Positions 14,204-23,987 of a stretch of 64,000 nucleotides of DNA are shown piece by piece (positions within the stretch are counted from its first letter, which is position 1; the number at the start of each line of letters is the position of its first letter). The DNA is taken from assembly GCA_002245135.1 (NCBI GenBank), contig NGBS01000015.1:1-64000 (forward strand), written 5' to 3'. Under the pieces are notes generated by a model. The model ran no database searches and had not been told where the DNA came from. It was given only the letters and a program-made list of their open reading frames with translations. A program made the translations under genes and the position numbers. The stretch comes from Proteromonas lacertae. Taxonomy: Eukaryota; Sar; Bigyra; Opalinata; Proteromonadidae.

Positions 14204-14679
14204 ATGACTTCAGAAACTGGAATATATGAGACAATTGCCATTACAGAAATTATTACAGCATTTATTCAAGTATTATTAAATATAGAATATATGGTTATTA
14301 GGAAGGTCCAAGATACAGAGATATAATTTTAACAGTTAGATTAGATAGTCCATACTTAAAGAACCCTGAAACTAAGACATATTACGAAATAATAGTGTTT
14401 AAAGGTAAGTATGATTATGCTGGTTGGTCAATAGATGAATTTCCTGTAATGAAAGAAGATGCAGTAGAAGAATTTTACATAGAGAAAGTAAGAAAAGAAA
14501 CAAAGAAAAGAGAAAATTATTTAAAAGAGTTGATTGATTCAAATGAAGAAATACCAGATATAGATAAATATTGGGTAGAATTTCCACCGGTAAGTGAAGA
14601 ACAGTATCGTAGACTAAAACAAGAAGAAGATCATGAGCTTGAAACAATAAGAAATGATATGGAAAACTATGAGTTATAA
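14204..14679 (+). CDS. Small unknown acidic protein
   Basis: The family is not recognised. It has two exons, with a 32-nt intron at 14270-14301 (GTATTATT...TTATTAG), and the spliced frame is uninterrupted from ATG 14204 to TAA. The protein is about 147 residues: a predicted beta-rich N-terminal half (RYRDIILTVRLDSPYL, then YYEIIVFKG) and a charged helical half rich in Glu and Lys. No signal peptide or TM segment. It stands alone between a divergent secreted-protein gene and a convergent glycosyltransferase gene. Confidence 0.6.
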
Positions 14680-14869
14680 GTATAGAATTAAATCTTACTT
14701 TTTTATTTATTTTTTTAATTACAAGTGTTATATATTGGTTTTAATTTAAAAATAAAATATTATTAAAATGTAAAATAGATAAATAAATAATGATAAATAA
14801 ATGATTTATCTAAATCTAGTCTGATTGTTTGAATCAACAAATATAATATTCAATAGTTTCTTAATTCTT

Positions 14870-16027
14870 TCAATCATTTCCAATAATCACGTCCTCTCTA
14901 ACATCAGGAGGTTGTATAGTCCAATTTGACTGACATTGTTCATAATTCACACTTTTTATCCTTCTAGTATGTCTTACATGACCAACTTCTACAGGTAACA
15001 CACATCCTCTTAATTTACTACTTCCATCACCAACTACATGAATATCAACTTCATATAACATCGAAGGTTTCGTATAAACATTCTTTATCACATATCCTGG
15101 CTTTAATATACAATATTCCCTGTATTTAAATATATCAGAATCGTGGATATCTGTTATTAATCTATCTTCTTTATTATATACTTCCTGATGGTAAAAGAAT
15201 GATCTAAAGGTATAATAGTGATTATGTAATTTATCATAATTATATAAAGTGTTTAAAATATTCTTTCCTTCATTTGGCCAGATTATTTCATCTAAATCGC
15301 TGAATATTATGTTCTTTGATATTTTCATATTTCTATATAAACAATCATCATTTTTAAATACTTGACCAAATCCCTGATACTTGATAAGTGGGTTAAATTC
15401 AATTGTATTATTCCATGTTATGATTTCTGTAATATTTAAATTTTCATAATATTTCAATACTTTATCAACTTCGCTGGATACTGATGTTTTGTATATTGTA
15501 AAATGATTCACTCCAAAGTATCTATAAGATTCAATTGTCTGTATTAATCTATTAGCCGCTGTATAATTCACCATTTTGCAAAAACATACACTTAATTTAT
15601 ATTTGGGTTTACCATTGTATGCATATGATATAGGTATTTGTTTTCCGTTTAAATACAGTTTCTTTGGATAGTTTATGTAATTCACTTTTACTATAACGTG
15701 AGAATGTGGTTTATCATTGATTTTGTATGATACAAAACGATATGTACAGTCTGCAGAGAAACTTTTGAACTCTAATCTGCATGACATATTCGGAAATGAG
15801 TTTTCTGAATTAATAAACACTCTTACAGCCATAATTCTTTTATCATAATATGCGTTTATTACATACACATTCGGAAATAGCTCTATTGATAGTAATTTAT
15901 CCGATAGTTTTGATCTGTAAGTCCTTACCATCATAAAATATTTGGGTAAAAATAAATAAATAAGTCCTAATATGCCTAAAATATACGTAACTCCAATAGT
16001 TATAATAGTAGTATAGCTCACATTCAT
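14870..16027 (-). CDS. GT92 (DUF23)-like glycosyltransferase, type II membrane protein
   Basis: Probable Golgi glycosyltransferase. It has a short lumen-facing architecture: one N-terminal signal anchor (ITIGVTYILGILGLIYLFL), then a stem and a GT-A-like domain. The core shows features I associate with GT92: VCFCKMVNYTAANRLIQTIE, then YFGVNHFTIY, a CLYRN-containing segment, and IIFSDLDEIIWP, where D-L-D-E is the expected metal-binding motif. A late H-V-R-H segment also fits. It is a single exon with no frame break. Its start lies 68 bp from the divergent EMC8/9 start, so the two probably share a promoter (see the AAACGAAT element). Donor and acceptor sugars cannot be told from sequence. Confidence 0.75.
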   Translation of the reverse strand: MNVSYTTIITIGVTYILGILGLIYLFLPKYFMMVRTYRSKLSDKLLSIELFPNVYVINAYYDKRIMAVRVFINSENSFPNMSCRLEFKSFSADCTYRFVSYKINDKPHSHVIVKVNYINYPKKLYLNGKQIPISYAYNGKPKYKLSVCFCKMVNYTAANRLIQTIESYRYFGVNHFTIYKTSVSSEVDKVLKYYENLNITEIITWNNTIEFNPLIKYQGFGQVFKNDDCLYRNMKISKNIIFSDLDEIIWPNEGKNILNTLYNYDKLHNHYYTFRSFFYHQEVYNKEDRLITDIHDSDIFKYREYCILKPGYVIKNVYTKPSMLYEVDIHVVGDGSSKLRGCVLPVEVGHVRHTRRIKSVNYEQCQSNWTIQPPDVREDVIIGND

Positions 16028-16060
16028 CTATTTGCTTTGATCTTTAGTTAAATACAAAAA

Positions 16061-16094
16061 ATAGAAACGAATATATTTTAATAACGATTCAAAA
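16061..16094. promoter_or_regulatory. Shared promoter region with AAACGAAT-type element
   Basis: Between the divergent GT92 and EMC8/9 starts lies TAGAAACGAATATATTTTA followed by AACGATTC a few bases before the EMC8/9 ATG. Similar CG-containing AAACGA[AT]T strings occur just before several other starts in the window. CG is otherwise scarce, so I take it as a candidate core promoter element. Confidence 0.4.
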
Positions 16095-16737
16095 ATGTCA
16101 TTCGTAAATATTGATCAGCTGGCTTATTCTAAGGCAATTCTACACTGTTGTAAGTACACCTCTGAGTTCGTGTGTGGAGTGCTGACTGGAACTCAAGAAA
16201 AAGAGAACATTATGATAAATGACTCATTCCCTCTGTTTCATCGTAATTTACTTCCAAGCTCCCTTAGAAACGGCCTTTTCAATGGTATTATAAGTTTTAT
16301 AGTTTTTAGATCGAAAATTACTTAAAAGAGAGTGAAGGAAACGTAGCAATTGTTGGATTTTACTATGCAAACGAATTATTTATTGATACTCAAATACCTA
16401 AAAGTGTACTATCTGTGATGGCAACCATTGAAACTCATTTCCCAAAAGCTATTTTGATGCAAGTATGGATAGTGTTGTTATATTTTCATAGATTGTGAAT
16501 TCTGAATTGAATGATCCAAAATGTTCAGCAATTCATTGTTATTCAAAACGAGGAGGAAACTGGTGTGATATTGAACAAGATAAAGTAGAAATATCTGAAG
16601 AAACCATAGAATGTGCAAATATGTTGTTGTATCATGAACGATTTACTGATTTGATTGATTTTGATGATCATTTGAACAATATTGAGTTAGATTGGAGAAA
16701 TATTGACTTAATATCGTTCATATCACCCTTAAATTAA
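16095..16737 (+). CDS. EMC8: ER membrane complex subunit 8/9
   Basis: Subunit of the ER membrane protein insertase complex (UPF0172, MPN-like fold without a catalytic JAMM motif). Matches to the family are LAYSKAILHCCKYTSEFVCGV at the N-terminus, DSFPLFHRNL, then GFYYANE and the C-terminal LIDFDDHLNNIELDW, which mirrors LVDFDNHLDDI in animal EMC8. Two introns, near 16276-16303 and 16466-16494. Joining the first needs one A removed from the GAAAATT run near 16,315, which I take as an assembly error because both sides are well conserved. Full length is about 195 residues, as expected. EMC8 versus EMC9 cannot be separated outside vertebrates. Confidence 0.85.
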
Positions 16738-16889
16738 TATAAAATCCGCATAAATTATATGTTTAACTTAATGTATTTTTCAAGATAATAAACAAAAGAA
16801 ACATAATATTAACATAATATAAAGCAGGATTTATTCTTTTGAAAAACTGAATAAATAAACATGTACATTTTTACACATAAACAATAATT

Positions 16890-18790
16890 CTATTTCTTCT
16901 CACTAAATTTAATATCCGGTGTTTTATGACGAGGATTAGGTGGTGATAATGAAGATGGATTTGTCATATATACTGATTTAGACTTAATAATAGAAGGAAC
17001 AATTAACTCTTTACTCATATTCCAAGTATCATCAACTGCTTGTTGTGTAACATTTGTAGTACTACAACATTCTGTAGCAGCTCTTTGTCGCCTTTTATTA
17101 ATACTTTTTGAATGCTTGTATTTACTACTTGAATAACGACTTAACAAATGTTTGCTGTTGTTGTAATTGTTGTTGTTGCTGTTGTTGTTGTTGTTCATAT
17201 TTTCTCTTTCTATAAAACATTGACATTGAATTCTTTCGTTTATTAAAAGCATTATTGTTATTCATTTCACTTGGACTAAGCGCATTTGAACGTACTATCA
17301 GTTGAACCAGTATAATCATAATAATGAGGTAAAATCAATTGGAAAAAGCAAGTAACAATCATAGAGAATGATATATTGGATATATAAAGTGGATAATGAC
17401 TATCAATTCTTATAACACTAAATCCAACACCAAATACAAGTGTAATTAATAACATACACAATGGTCCTTTCACAGTAAGAGTGTAAGTGTGTAAGAAACA
17501 AAGAACTAATACCTAATTTTATGTAATTCAAACCTGCAATTATTAACAAAATACCAACAATCGGGAGAGGAGTGTATTGAAAGAATGACATTATTGCTGG
17601 AAATAATGAAATAATTATTTGAAATATGGAATATATAATGATTGGTGCATATGTAATTGAAGTAGAATGAGTTAGATGAGTTATAAATGGTGAAATTGTC
17701 AGTGGTGTAATACCAAAAAATGAACTGATTATTGTGTAAATTCCTTGAATTATTAAATACTTTATATATTTTTCTTTTGATATTGTTTTTGTACCTTTTA
17801 CTTTACTTGGAAGAAAATTTGAAATATTATCAATTTCAGAGAGTAATGATAAAGGCATAATCACAAAAAATGGTTTGACTTTCCATTTGAATAAACAGGA
17901 AATTACTTTTATCGAATCTTTATTATATCCAATTACCTTAAGATTTTTAGACCAATCCGTGTTAATTACTGTATTTGAATATTTATGATCAAATATGTAA
18001 AATAATAAACATATTATATATCCAATAACATACAACCAAATTGGAATATATCTAACAATAACTTGCAATGTAAAACCACTTGAAAATGCTAATAATAAAA
18101 ACAAGATTAGTAATATAGAAATATGTTTAGATTGTACTGTCGCTCTAAATGGATTATATCCGTTTATCATTAGTGCATATAAGCTGATTGTACAACCTAC
18201 AGAAAAACATAAACCTGATAATATTTCGGATTGAAAAAATTGATTGTAATTGAATTTGACATACTTTATAAACAATGCTAATATAAATAGTAATACTCCA
18301 GAAACTAATACTCCTAACTTTATCTCGGCCATTGCCTCATAAAAACCATCATCCACAATATTTTTAGGATAGTCTGAAAATTGATTATGTTTTACATTAT
18401 TAAATATTGTTTTGTAAAGTGTCGAATTAAAATCACTCTCTGATATGTGGTCAAATATGTATTTCGACTGTTCTTCAAGTAACAATTCTCTCATGGCAAA
18501 ACTATATACTATATTAGGTGCATAACTAATAGCAAAAGGAAAATGTAAAGCTTTTATTGACACAATGTTATATATTCCCGAAAACAAGAATGTAAACGAA
18601 CTATTTTGCGGCAATAGAAAATGTGATGTTGAATAAGCTACTAATATCATCAAAAATAATTTTATTGAGTCAATGTATGCTAGTTTATTATATCTATAAT
18701 TATACTCTGAAGTTGACCAAAATACTTCATTTTTATTAGTACTGGATCTGTTGGTACAACAATGATATTACTTCTACGTGTTTCACTCAT
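16890..18790 (-). CDS. Multi-pass permease, NCS2/SLC23- or SulP-like
   Basis: Polytopic membrane transporter with about 11-12 hydrophobic segments. The region FFGITPLTISPF and the following FPAIMSFFQYTPLPIVGIL then AGLNYIKLGIS follow the pattern of the nucleobase/ascorbate (NCS2) and SulP superfamily, including the Pro-rich loop and the late Gly-Ile-Ser helix. The start at 18790 (MSETRRSNIIVVPTDP) needs one base added to an A-run near 18,735. The 3' part adds another TM exon (17276-17473 region) and a low-complexity cytosolic tail where a CAA repeat is read as poly-Asn or poly-Gln depending on frame, so one more indel is likely near 17.2 kb. Substrate unknown; assignment below superfamily is tentative. 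Confidence 0.55.
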
Positions 18791-19000
18791 TCTAGTGAGA
18801 TAAATAGAAAAACGATAGAAATGTTCAAAACGAATAGTTTTCAGTAACTGTACAAAATGTATTTTTTTCTTTATTTTTAATCAACCAAATACAATATATA
18901 TATTATAAATAAATAAATAAATAAAACTTTACTTCACTTAACTCTTGACAAATCTATAACATTAATAATAATATAATAACAAATCAAATAAAGATTAGTA

Positions 19001-19095
19001 TTTATAATCAGAGTTTAGGTAATAATCAAGTATATTTTCAAAAGGGTAGAGAAAATATTCATTCTAGAGGTACTAAAAACTCATCAATTTATAAA
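19001..19095 (-). ncRNA. Box C/D snoRNA candidate 1 (orphan)
   Basis: On the minus strand a C box TTGATGA (19081-19087) and a D box CTGA (19008-19011) are closed by a perfect 7-bp terminal stem, TTTATAA with TTATAAA, at 19001-19007 and 19089-19095. I recognise no rRNA or snRNA target for the sequence before the D box. It is placed as the last member of the minus-strand snoRNA run. Confidence 0.55.
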
Positions 19096-19105
19096 ATAAT
19101 ATTAT

Positions 19106-19180
19106 AGTAAATCAGACTTAAAAAGCTCGATGAAAACGATCATGGTTTTATCACGTTCAATTAAGAGTCATCACAGTTAT
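19106..19180 (-). ncRNA. Box C/D snoRNA candidate 2, predicted 18S guide
   Basis: Minus-strand C box GTGATGA (19168-19174) and D box CTGA (19112-19115). The 12 bases TTAAAAAGCTCG next to the D box (plus-strand reading) equal the conserved 18S segment in GCAGTTAAAAAGCTCGTAG. The base five positions from the D box is the A after AGTT, which I believe is the site methylated by yeast snR47 and human SNORD36. The terminal stem is weak, so ends are approximate. Confidence 0.7.
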
Positions 19181-19188
19181 ATATATAT

Positions 19189-19289
19189 ATATATATATCA
19201 TGAGCTTAGACAGCCAAGGGGTTGTCTTCACTAGTAATTCAGAGACTCTAGTCTAGTGTTGTCATCATTGCTCTTAATGATATATATAC
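19189..19289 (-). ncRNA. Box C/D snoRNA candidate 3, double 28S guide
   Basis: C box ATGATGA (19262-19268), D' box CTGA (19239-19242) and a degenerate D box CTAA (19206-19209), enclosed by a long stem (GAGC/GCTC, then about 10 A-T pairs). Next to D', GACTCTAGTCT (19244-19254) equals 11 bases of the 28S stretch GCTTGACTCTAGTCTGGC. Next to the D box, ACAGCCAAGGG (19210-19220) equals 11 bases of CCACAGCCAAGGGAAC, about 55 nt upstream in 28S. Two independent matches in one RNA make this convincing despite the CTAA box. Confidence 0.8.
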
Positions 19290-19316
19290 ATATTAATATG
19301 AGGATAATAGATATAT

Positions 19317-19400
19317 ATATAATAATCAGTGCAAAAGTTCACATCATTATTAATTTATCAGATGTCCCTATTTTTGCTTAAAAATCCTCATATATTATAA
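19317..19400 (-). ncRNA. Box C/D snoRNA candidate 4
   Basis: C box ATGAGGA (19385-19391, one mismatch), D' CTGA (19358-19361), C' ATGATG (19342-19347) and D CTGA (19326-19329), with an A/T stem of about 7 bp. The D' guide gives TGTCCCTAT, which equals 9 bases of the 28S segment CACTGTCCCTATCTAC; this is short and only suggestive. No target is recognised for the D guide (TGCAAAAGTTC). Confidence 0.6.
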
Positions 19401-19537
19401 AAGAATAGATAGTGTATAAAGTAATAATAATAATATATACCTTTCTAACTTCTCATTATTTCAATGTAATTCATTTAACATATCTACTATAATATAATTA
19501 AATAAATAATAATAGATTTAATAGAGTTTAATAATAA

Positions 19538-19628
19538 TAATATTGATCAGTGCAAGGATGATCGTTTTCCTCTTTCATTAATATTCAGAGAGATTCCTAT
19601 TGATTTTGTTCATCATAATCAAATATTA
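19538..19628 (-). ncRNA. Box C/D snoRNA candidate 5, predicted U6 snRNA guide
   Basis: C box ATGATGA (19610-19616), D' CTGA (19585-19588), D CTGA (19547-19550) and a terminal stem of 8 bp with one bulge. The sequence beside the D box, GCAAGGATGA (19552-19561), equals 10 bases of U6 snRNA (GCGCAAGGATGACACG). The fifth base from the box falls on the second A of GCAAGG, which by my count is human U6 A70, a residue I recall as 2'-O-methylated. The D' guide (AGAGATTCCTATTG) has no target I recognise. Confidence 0.7.
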
Positions 19629-19649
19629 TTAATACACAATATATATATA

Positions 19650-19742
19650 TATAATTATTTATCAGAAGGAAGGCAGCGTTTCGTGTAAGATTTCATTATA
19701 TATATCAAGACGAAACATTTATAACATCATCAAATAATTATA
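19650..19742 (-). ncRNA. Box C/D snoRNA candidate 6, predicted 18S guide
   Basis: C box TGATGA (19727-19732), D box CTGA (19662-19665) and a near-perfect 9-10 bp terminal stem (ATAATTATTT/AATAATTAT). The 12 bases AAGGAAGGCAGC (19666-19677) beside the D box equal the conserved 18S stretch CCAAGGAAGGCAGCAGG. The predicted site is the A in AAGGA, which I believe matches yeast 18S Am436 / human Am468. An internal GTTTCGT/ACGAAAC stem is also present. Confidence 0.8.
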
Positions 19743-19752
19743 TATAAAAGTA

Positions 19753-19834
19753 GTATCTATCTCAGAGATCTTGGTGATATTTTTGTCGTCATATATTATC
19801 AAGAGTAGCAAATATAGAAATCATCGATAGATAT
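19753..19834 (-). ncRNA. Box C/D snoRNA candidate 7, double 28S guide
   Basis: C box GATGA (19821-19825, reverse of TCATC), D CTGA (19762-19765) and a perfect 8-bp stem TATCTATC/GATAGATA. Beside D, AGATCTTGGTG (19766-19776) equals 11 bases of 28S GCAGATCTTGGTGG. Beside a degenerate D' box TTGA (19799-19802), AGTAGCAAATAT (19804-19815) equals 12 bases of GTAGTAGCAAATATTC, which lies directly downstream in 28S. Two adjacent target sites in one RNA are strong support. Confidence 0.85.
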
Positions 19835-20100
19835 TATATATGATTAACAGAATTAAGAAAATTGGAGTTTATATTTATACCTTTCTATTCTCTCCTGTTA
19901 GTTTATCATACCGTTAATTATCATAACCTATAACAAAATATAAATATAAATTCATAATTAAGAAAATGAAGATTTATAAATAATAACTATATAATGAATT
20001 CCTCATAGAATACAAAACGCTTTTCATATAATTTCAAAGGTGTCCAAAGTTAAGATCATTGGTTTCATTAATAGCAATATATAGATAATAATATTAAACG

Positions 20101-20190
20101 TGGTCATTATCACCAAGACTGGCAAGACTTAGTGATATAAAGGTGTGTATGAAATCAGCGTCGATCATACGGGGTAAGAAGACAAATATA
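20101..20190. ncRNA. Structured RNA element, copy 1 of a pair
   Basis: It has a hairpin (20108-20137) with loop ACTGGCAAGA, then a second conserved block, ATCATACGGGGTAAGAAGAC, ending at 20183. The copy at 20247-20348 has the same loop on a stem of unrelated sequence that still pairs, so the structure is probably under selection. RNA class and strand are unknown. Confidence 0.55.
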
Positions 20191-20246
20191 TCATTCCACA
20201 TTTAATATTATATATAAATAAGTAATATAAATAAGTGTATATAGTT

Positions 20247-20348
20247 CATGGTCCATCGGTAGTATCACTGGCAAGAGATACTACCCTTACAAAGATTGAA
20301 ATCAGCTTCAATCATACGGGGTAAGAAGACAATATCGTCATACCATGA
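20247..20348. ncRNA. Structured RNA element, copy 2 of a pair (H/ACA-like if read on +)
   Basis: Outer 6-7 bp stem CATGGT/ACCATG closes the element. Inside are a perfect 9-bp hairpin GGTAGTATC/GATACTACC with loop ACTGGCAAGA, and a second hairpin: lower stem CTTAC/GTAAG, upper stem GATTGAA/TTCAATC. On the plus strand 15 nt separate the upper stem from an ACA triplet (20329-20331), the spacing expected in H/ACA RNAs. Copy 1 fits that model less well, so I leave the class open. Confidence 0.55.
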
Positions 20349-20761
20349 TAGTAAGTAATATAGTATATAATATACATGAATCAATGATGAATATTGGTCA
20401 AATCATGAATAATCTTCAAAATGCAAAAATGAAGATGAAGTTTGTGATTGGATCAAATCATGTTCTGCATTTTTATTTGATAGAATATTTTCATTGTTCT
20501 ATTCTTCTTTTCATCTCTTCATCTAAAGAATAATGATTTTGTATTTTATTTATATTTTTGATATAACATTTCTGTTTACTTGTTGTTTTAATCACTTTAG
20601 TTATTCTATTTCTATTTTTTTCTAAAATTCAAATTCAGTTCAGCAAGAATAACAATAGAAAGTGTATTAATTACATATTCTAGATGTAAATACAAGCACA
20701 ATCAAAAAAATAAAATATGTTCGGCTTGACAGTTTTTTAAATAAATCCGTCTTTTCTTCTG
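20349..20761. other. AT-rich spacer before the GT13 gene
   Basis: No gene recognised. A 62-codon ORF at 20345-20533 has no features and no splice context. The end of the spacer (20741-20778) carries TTTTCTTCTGATGAAGCG, closely matching the block before the divergent starts near 46,400. Confidence 0.4.
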
Positions 20762-22631
20762 ATGAAGCGAATCTGTCTTTGTTTTGTTGTGCTTATCACT
20801 GCAAATATACTATGTCGTATCTATTTTTGTTGTCTATTTGATAGTTTTTTACATAATTACATATTTTTGGTTGCAAGTATCGAATTCACAAATAAATGGA
20901 AATAATACAAATGAAATAATTGATAGAAAACCAATACTACTATCTGATGATTCAAATAATGTAAATCATGGTGATAATAACAAAAAGTCATTATATAATA
21001 TAAATGAAATAGTTCCAACCCAAAATTCAAAACACTTAAGAAATGAAGATATAGAAAAATCAGAACCACCAACAACAAAACCTCCAAATTCTCAAACAGA
21101 ACCACCTAACCCAACAACCCTATTACCAACAGTTTATAACAATCAAAAATCTCAAAATGATATAAAATTTTCAAGAACAAATACATCCGCATTGCCAATA
21201 TACATAATTAAGCTCTATGAGAATAAATCACCTCATCAAGATTATCCTGCTGTTGGTACATACAATATAGACACGCAATACAAAAGAGCCATAGTATTTA
21301 TCGCATTCAGAAGATGTGCAATATTTGAAAAAGTATTTCAATCATACAAATCTTTACCACTTTTTCCCTATTTTGATGTAATTATATCCGTTGAAACTAA
21401 CCGTAATAAAACCATCAGTTGTATGAAAAACCTAATCAATCGATATCAGAATGAAAATGGTAATATAATAACATTAATATTTCAACACAATTATACCTAT
21501 TATTCTAAACGAAAATTACGAACTGGACCTCCACGAATCACTCATCATTATTACTATTTATTACATACATTATTTAATTGTTATAATTATGATTATTTAT
21601 ATATTGCTGAAGATGATATTAAAGCCACAGATGATACTTTAGACTATATAATGCAAGCAGAATACCTATTAAGAGAAGATCAATCATTATTCTGTATAAA
21701 CACATTCAATCGTCAAGCTAAACAAGGATTGGTACAGAATTCAAAAAGATTATTTCGTACAGATATGAATGTGGGATGGGGATGGGTGCTCGGAAAAGAT
21801 AAGGGAAAAGATTTAATAAAAAAATGGCCGTTACATAATAAGTTATATATATGGGATAATTGGGTGTTAATGTATATGGATATAATGAACTATGAGTGTA
21901 TATCACCAGAGATACCAAGATCTATTCATATTGGTAAAAAAGGAACTACAATGAATAGGAAAACTTATGAAAAAGAGGCTGTAAGAGTGTATAGTGAAGA
22001 AAAGAGTGGATTTAATTTTGGTGATTTATCTTATCTATTACAAGATAATTATGAAGAATATATGAAGTCTTTATTTGTGAATGGAAAGATTATTAATTAT
22101 AATGACTTAGATTTGAATAGATTTGGTAATGATAAAACTTATATTTTACCATACTATTTATCAGATTATCCTACAATTAATAAAGTAATTCAAACTAGCC
22201 ATATCCCTAGAGATAAACATAAAGGTACTTATGTATTTTATGGTAAAGATTGGAAGTTAATTATAGCTGAAAGAAGCTTATCTCCTTATCTACCTGATAA
22301 TCAGAAATTGAAGTTGAAAAATAATACTGAACTTATTGTAGGTGCTAAAGGAGATGATTGTGATAAGACGTGTGGTAATTATCGTAAAGGGAAAACAAGA
22401 TATAAATGTGATGTGTTGTCGCTGATTGTAATTAGTCGACCACACATCGCTGGTAAATATTTAGATTGTCCCTGTTATTTTTATGATGCTTCTTTCACTT
22501 CCCCGTCATTATTAGGAAGTAATTCGGGTACTGGCGGTGATGGTTGTTGCTTGATCGGTAATGATGCTAATTTCAAATGTGATGGTAAGCACAAGTCTTC
22601 AACAAGATTATGCCCTTGTTTGCCGATTTAA
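20762..22631 (+). CDS. GT13-family (MGAT1/POMGNT1-like) glycosyltransferase with Cys-rich C-terminal module
   Basis: Probable Golgi type II enzyme transferring GlcNAc. Splicing a 28-nt intron (20817-20844) joins ATG 20762 to the main frame and gives a signal anchor (MKRICLCFVVLITANILC). A Pro/Thr-rich stem follows, then the GT13 core: AIVFIAFRR, PYFDVIISVE, HHYYYLLHTLF, YLYIAEDDIK (the E-D-D metal motif) and the MNVGWGWVLG acceptor-side segment, with WDNW later. Beyond the GT13 domain come about 100 residues with some 12 Cys (DDCDKTCGNYRKG ... CPCYFYDAS ... GDGCCLIGN ... RLCPC). That layout recalls the Cys-rich end of MGAT5-type enzymes, but I cannot confirm homology. Acceptor unknown. Confidence 0.75.
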
Positions 22632-22810
22632 GAAATTTTTCGGTGTTCATTTAGAATATGTGACAAACACATGTAAATTATTGTTTTTTATCATTTATTA
22701 TCGATTGTTTTTGCTTATTTTGAATATAATAATTTGACCAATCAAAACAGCCATTCGTTGAATTACATCCTTCGTCATTTTTATTCGTTACACGCATCTT
22801 ATTCTTTTAA

Positions 22811-23879
<1,069 letters not shown>

Positions 23880-23987
23880 ATTAATTAATCCATAGTAAAC
23901 TACACAAAATTATGTTGTTTTGGGGGGATTAAATAAATTAATGTAATAAAAACACTACTTGATAAATAAATAAAACGTAAATTACTC

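Noticed and set aside
17125-17319. Separate poly-Gln gene
   Set aside because: Frame-shifted reading of the CAA repeat in the tail of the permease gene; the poly-Asn frame continues to the plausible stop at 16890.
19180-19200. AT tracts here and at 36,867-36,890 and 40,797-40,816 as telomeric or centromeric repeats
   Set aside because: Short simple AT microsatellites, found in introns and between genes; no longer array.
20101-20348. Dictyostelium-type class I RNA, or an H/ACA RNA on the minus strand
   Set aside because: Only copy 2 has a partial match (CCTTACAAAG) to the class I motif and copy 1 has none. On the minus strand the two 28S-complementary arms are separated by only about 10 nt, too short for the upper hairpin of an H/ACA pocket, and there is no target U between them.
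20345-20533. 62-codon ORF after the structured RNAs
   Set aside because: No features, no splice partners and it overlaps the closing stem of the second RNA element.
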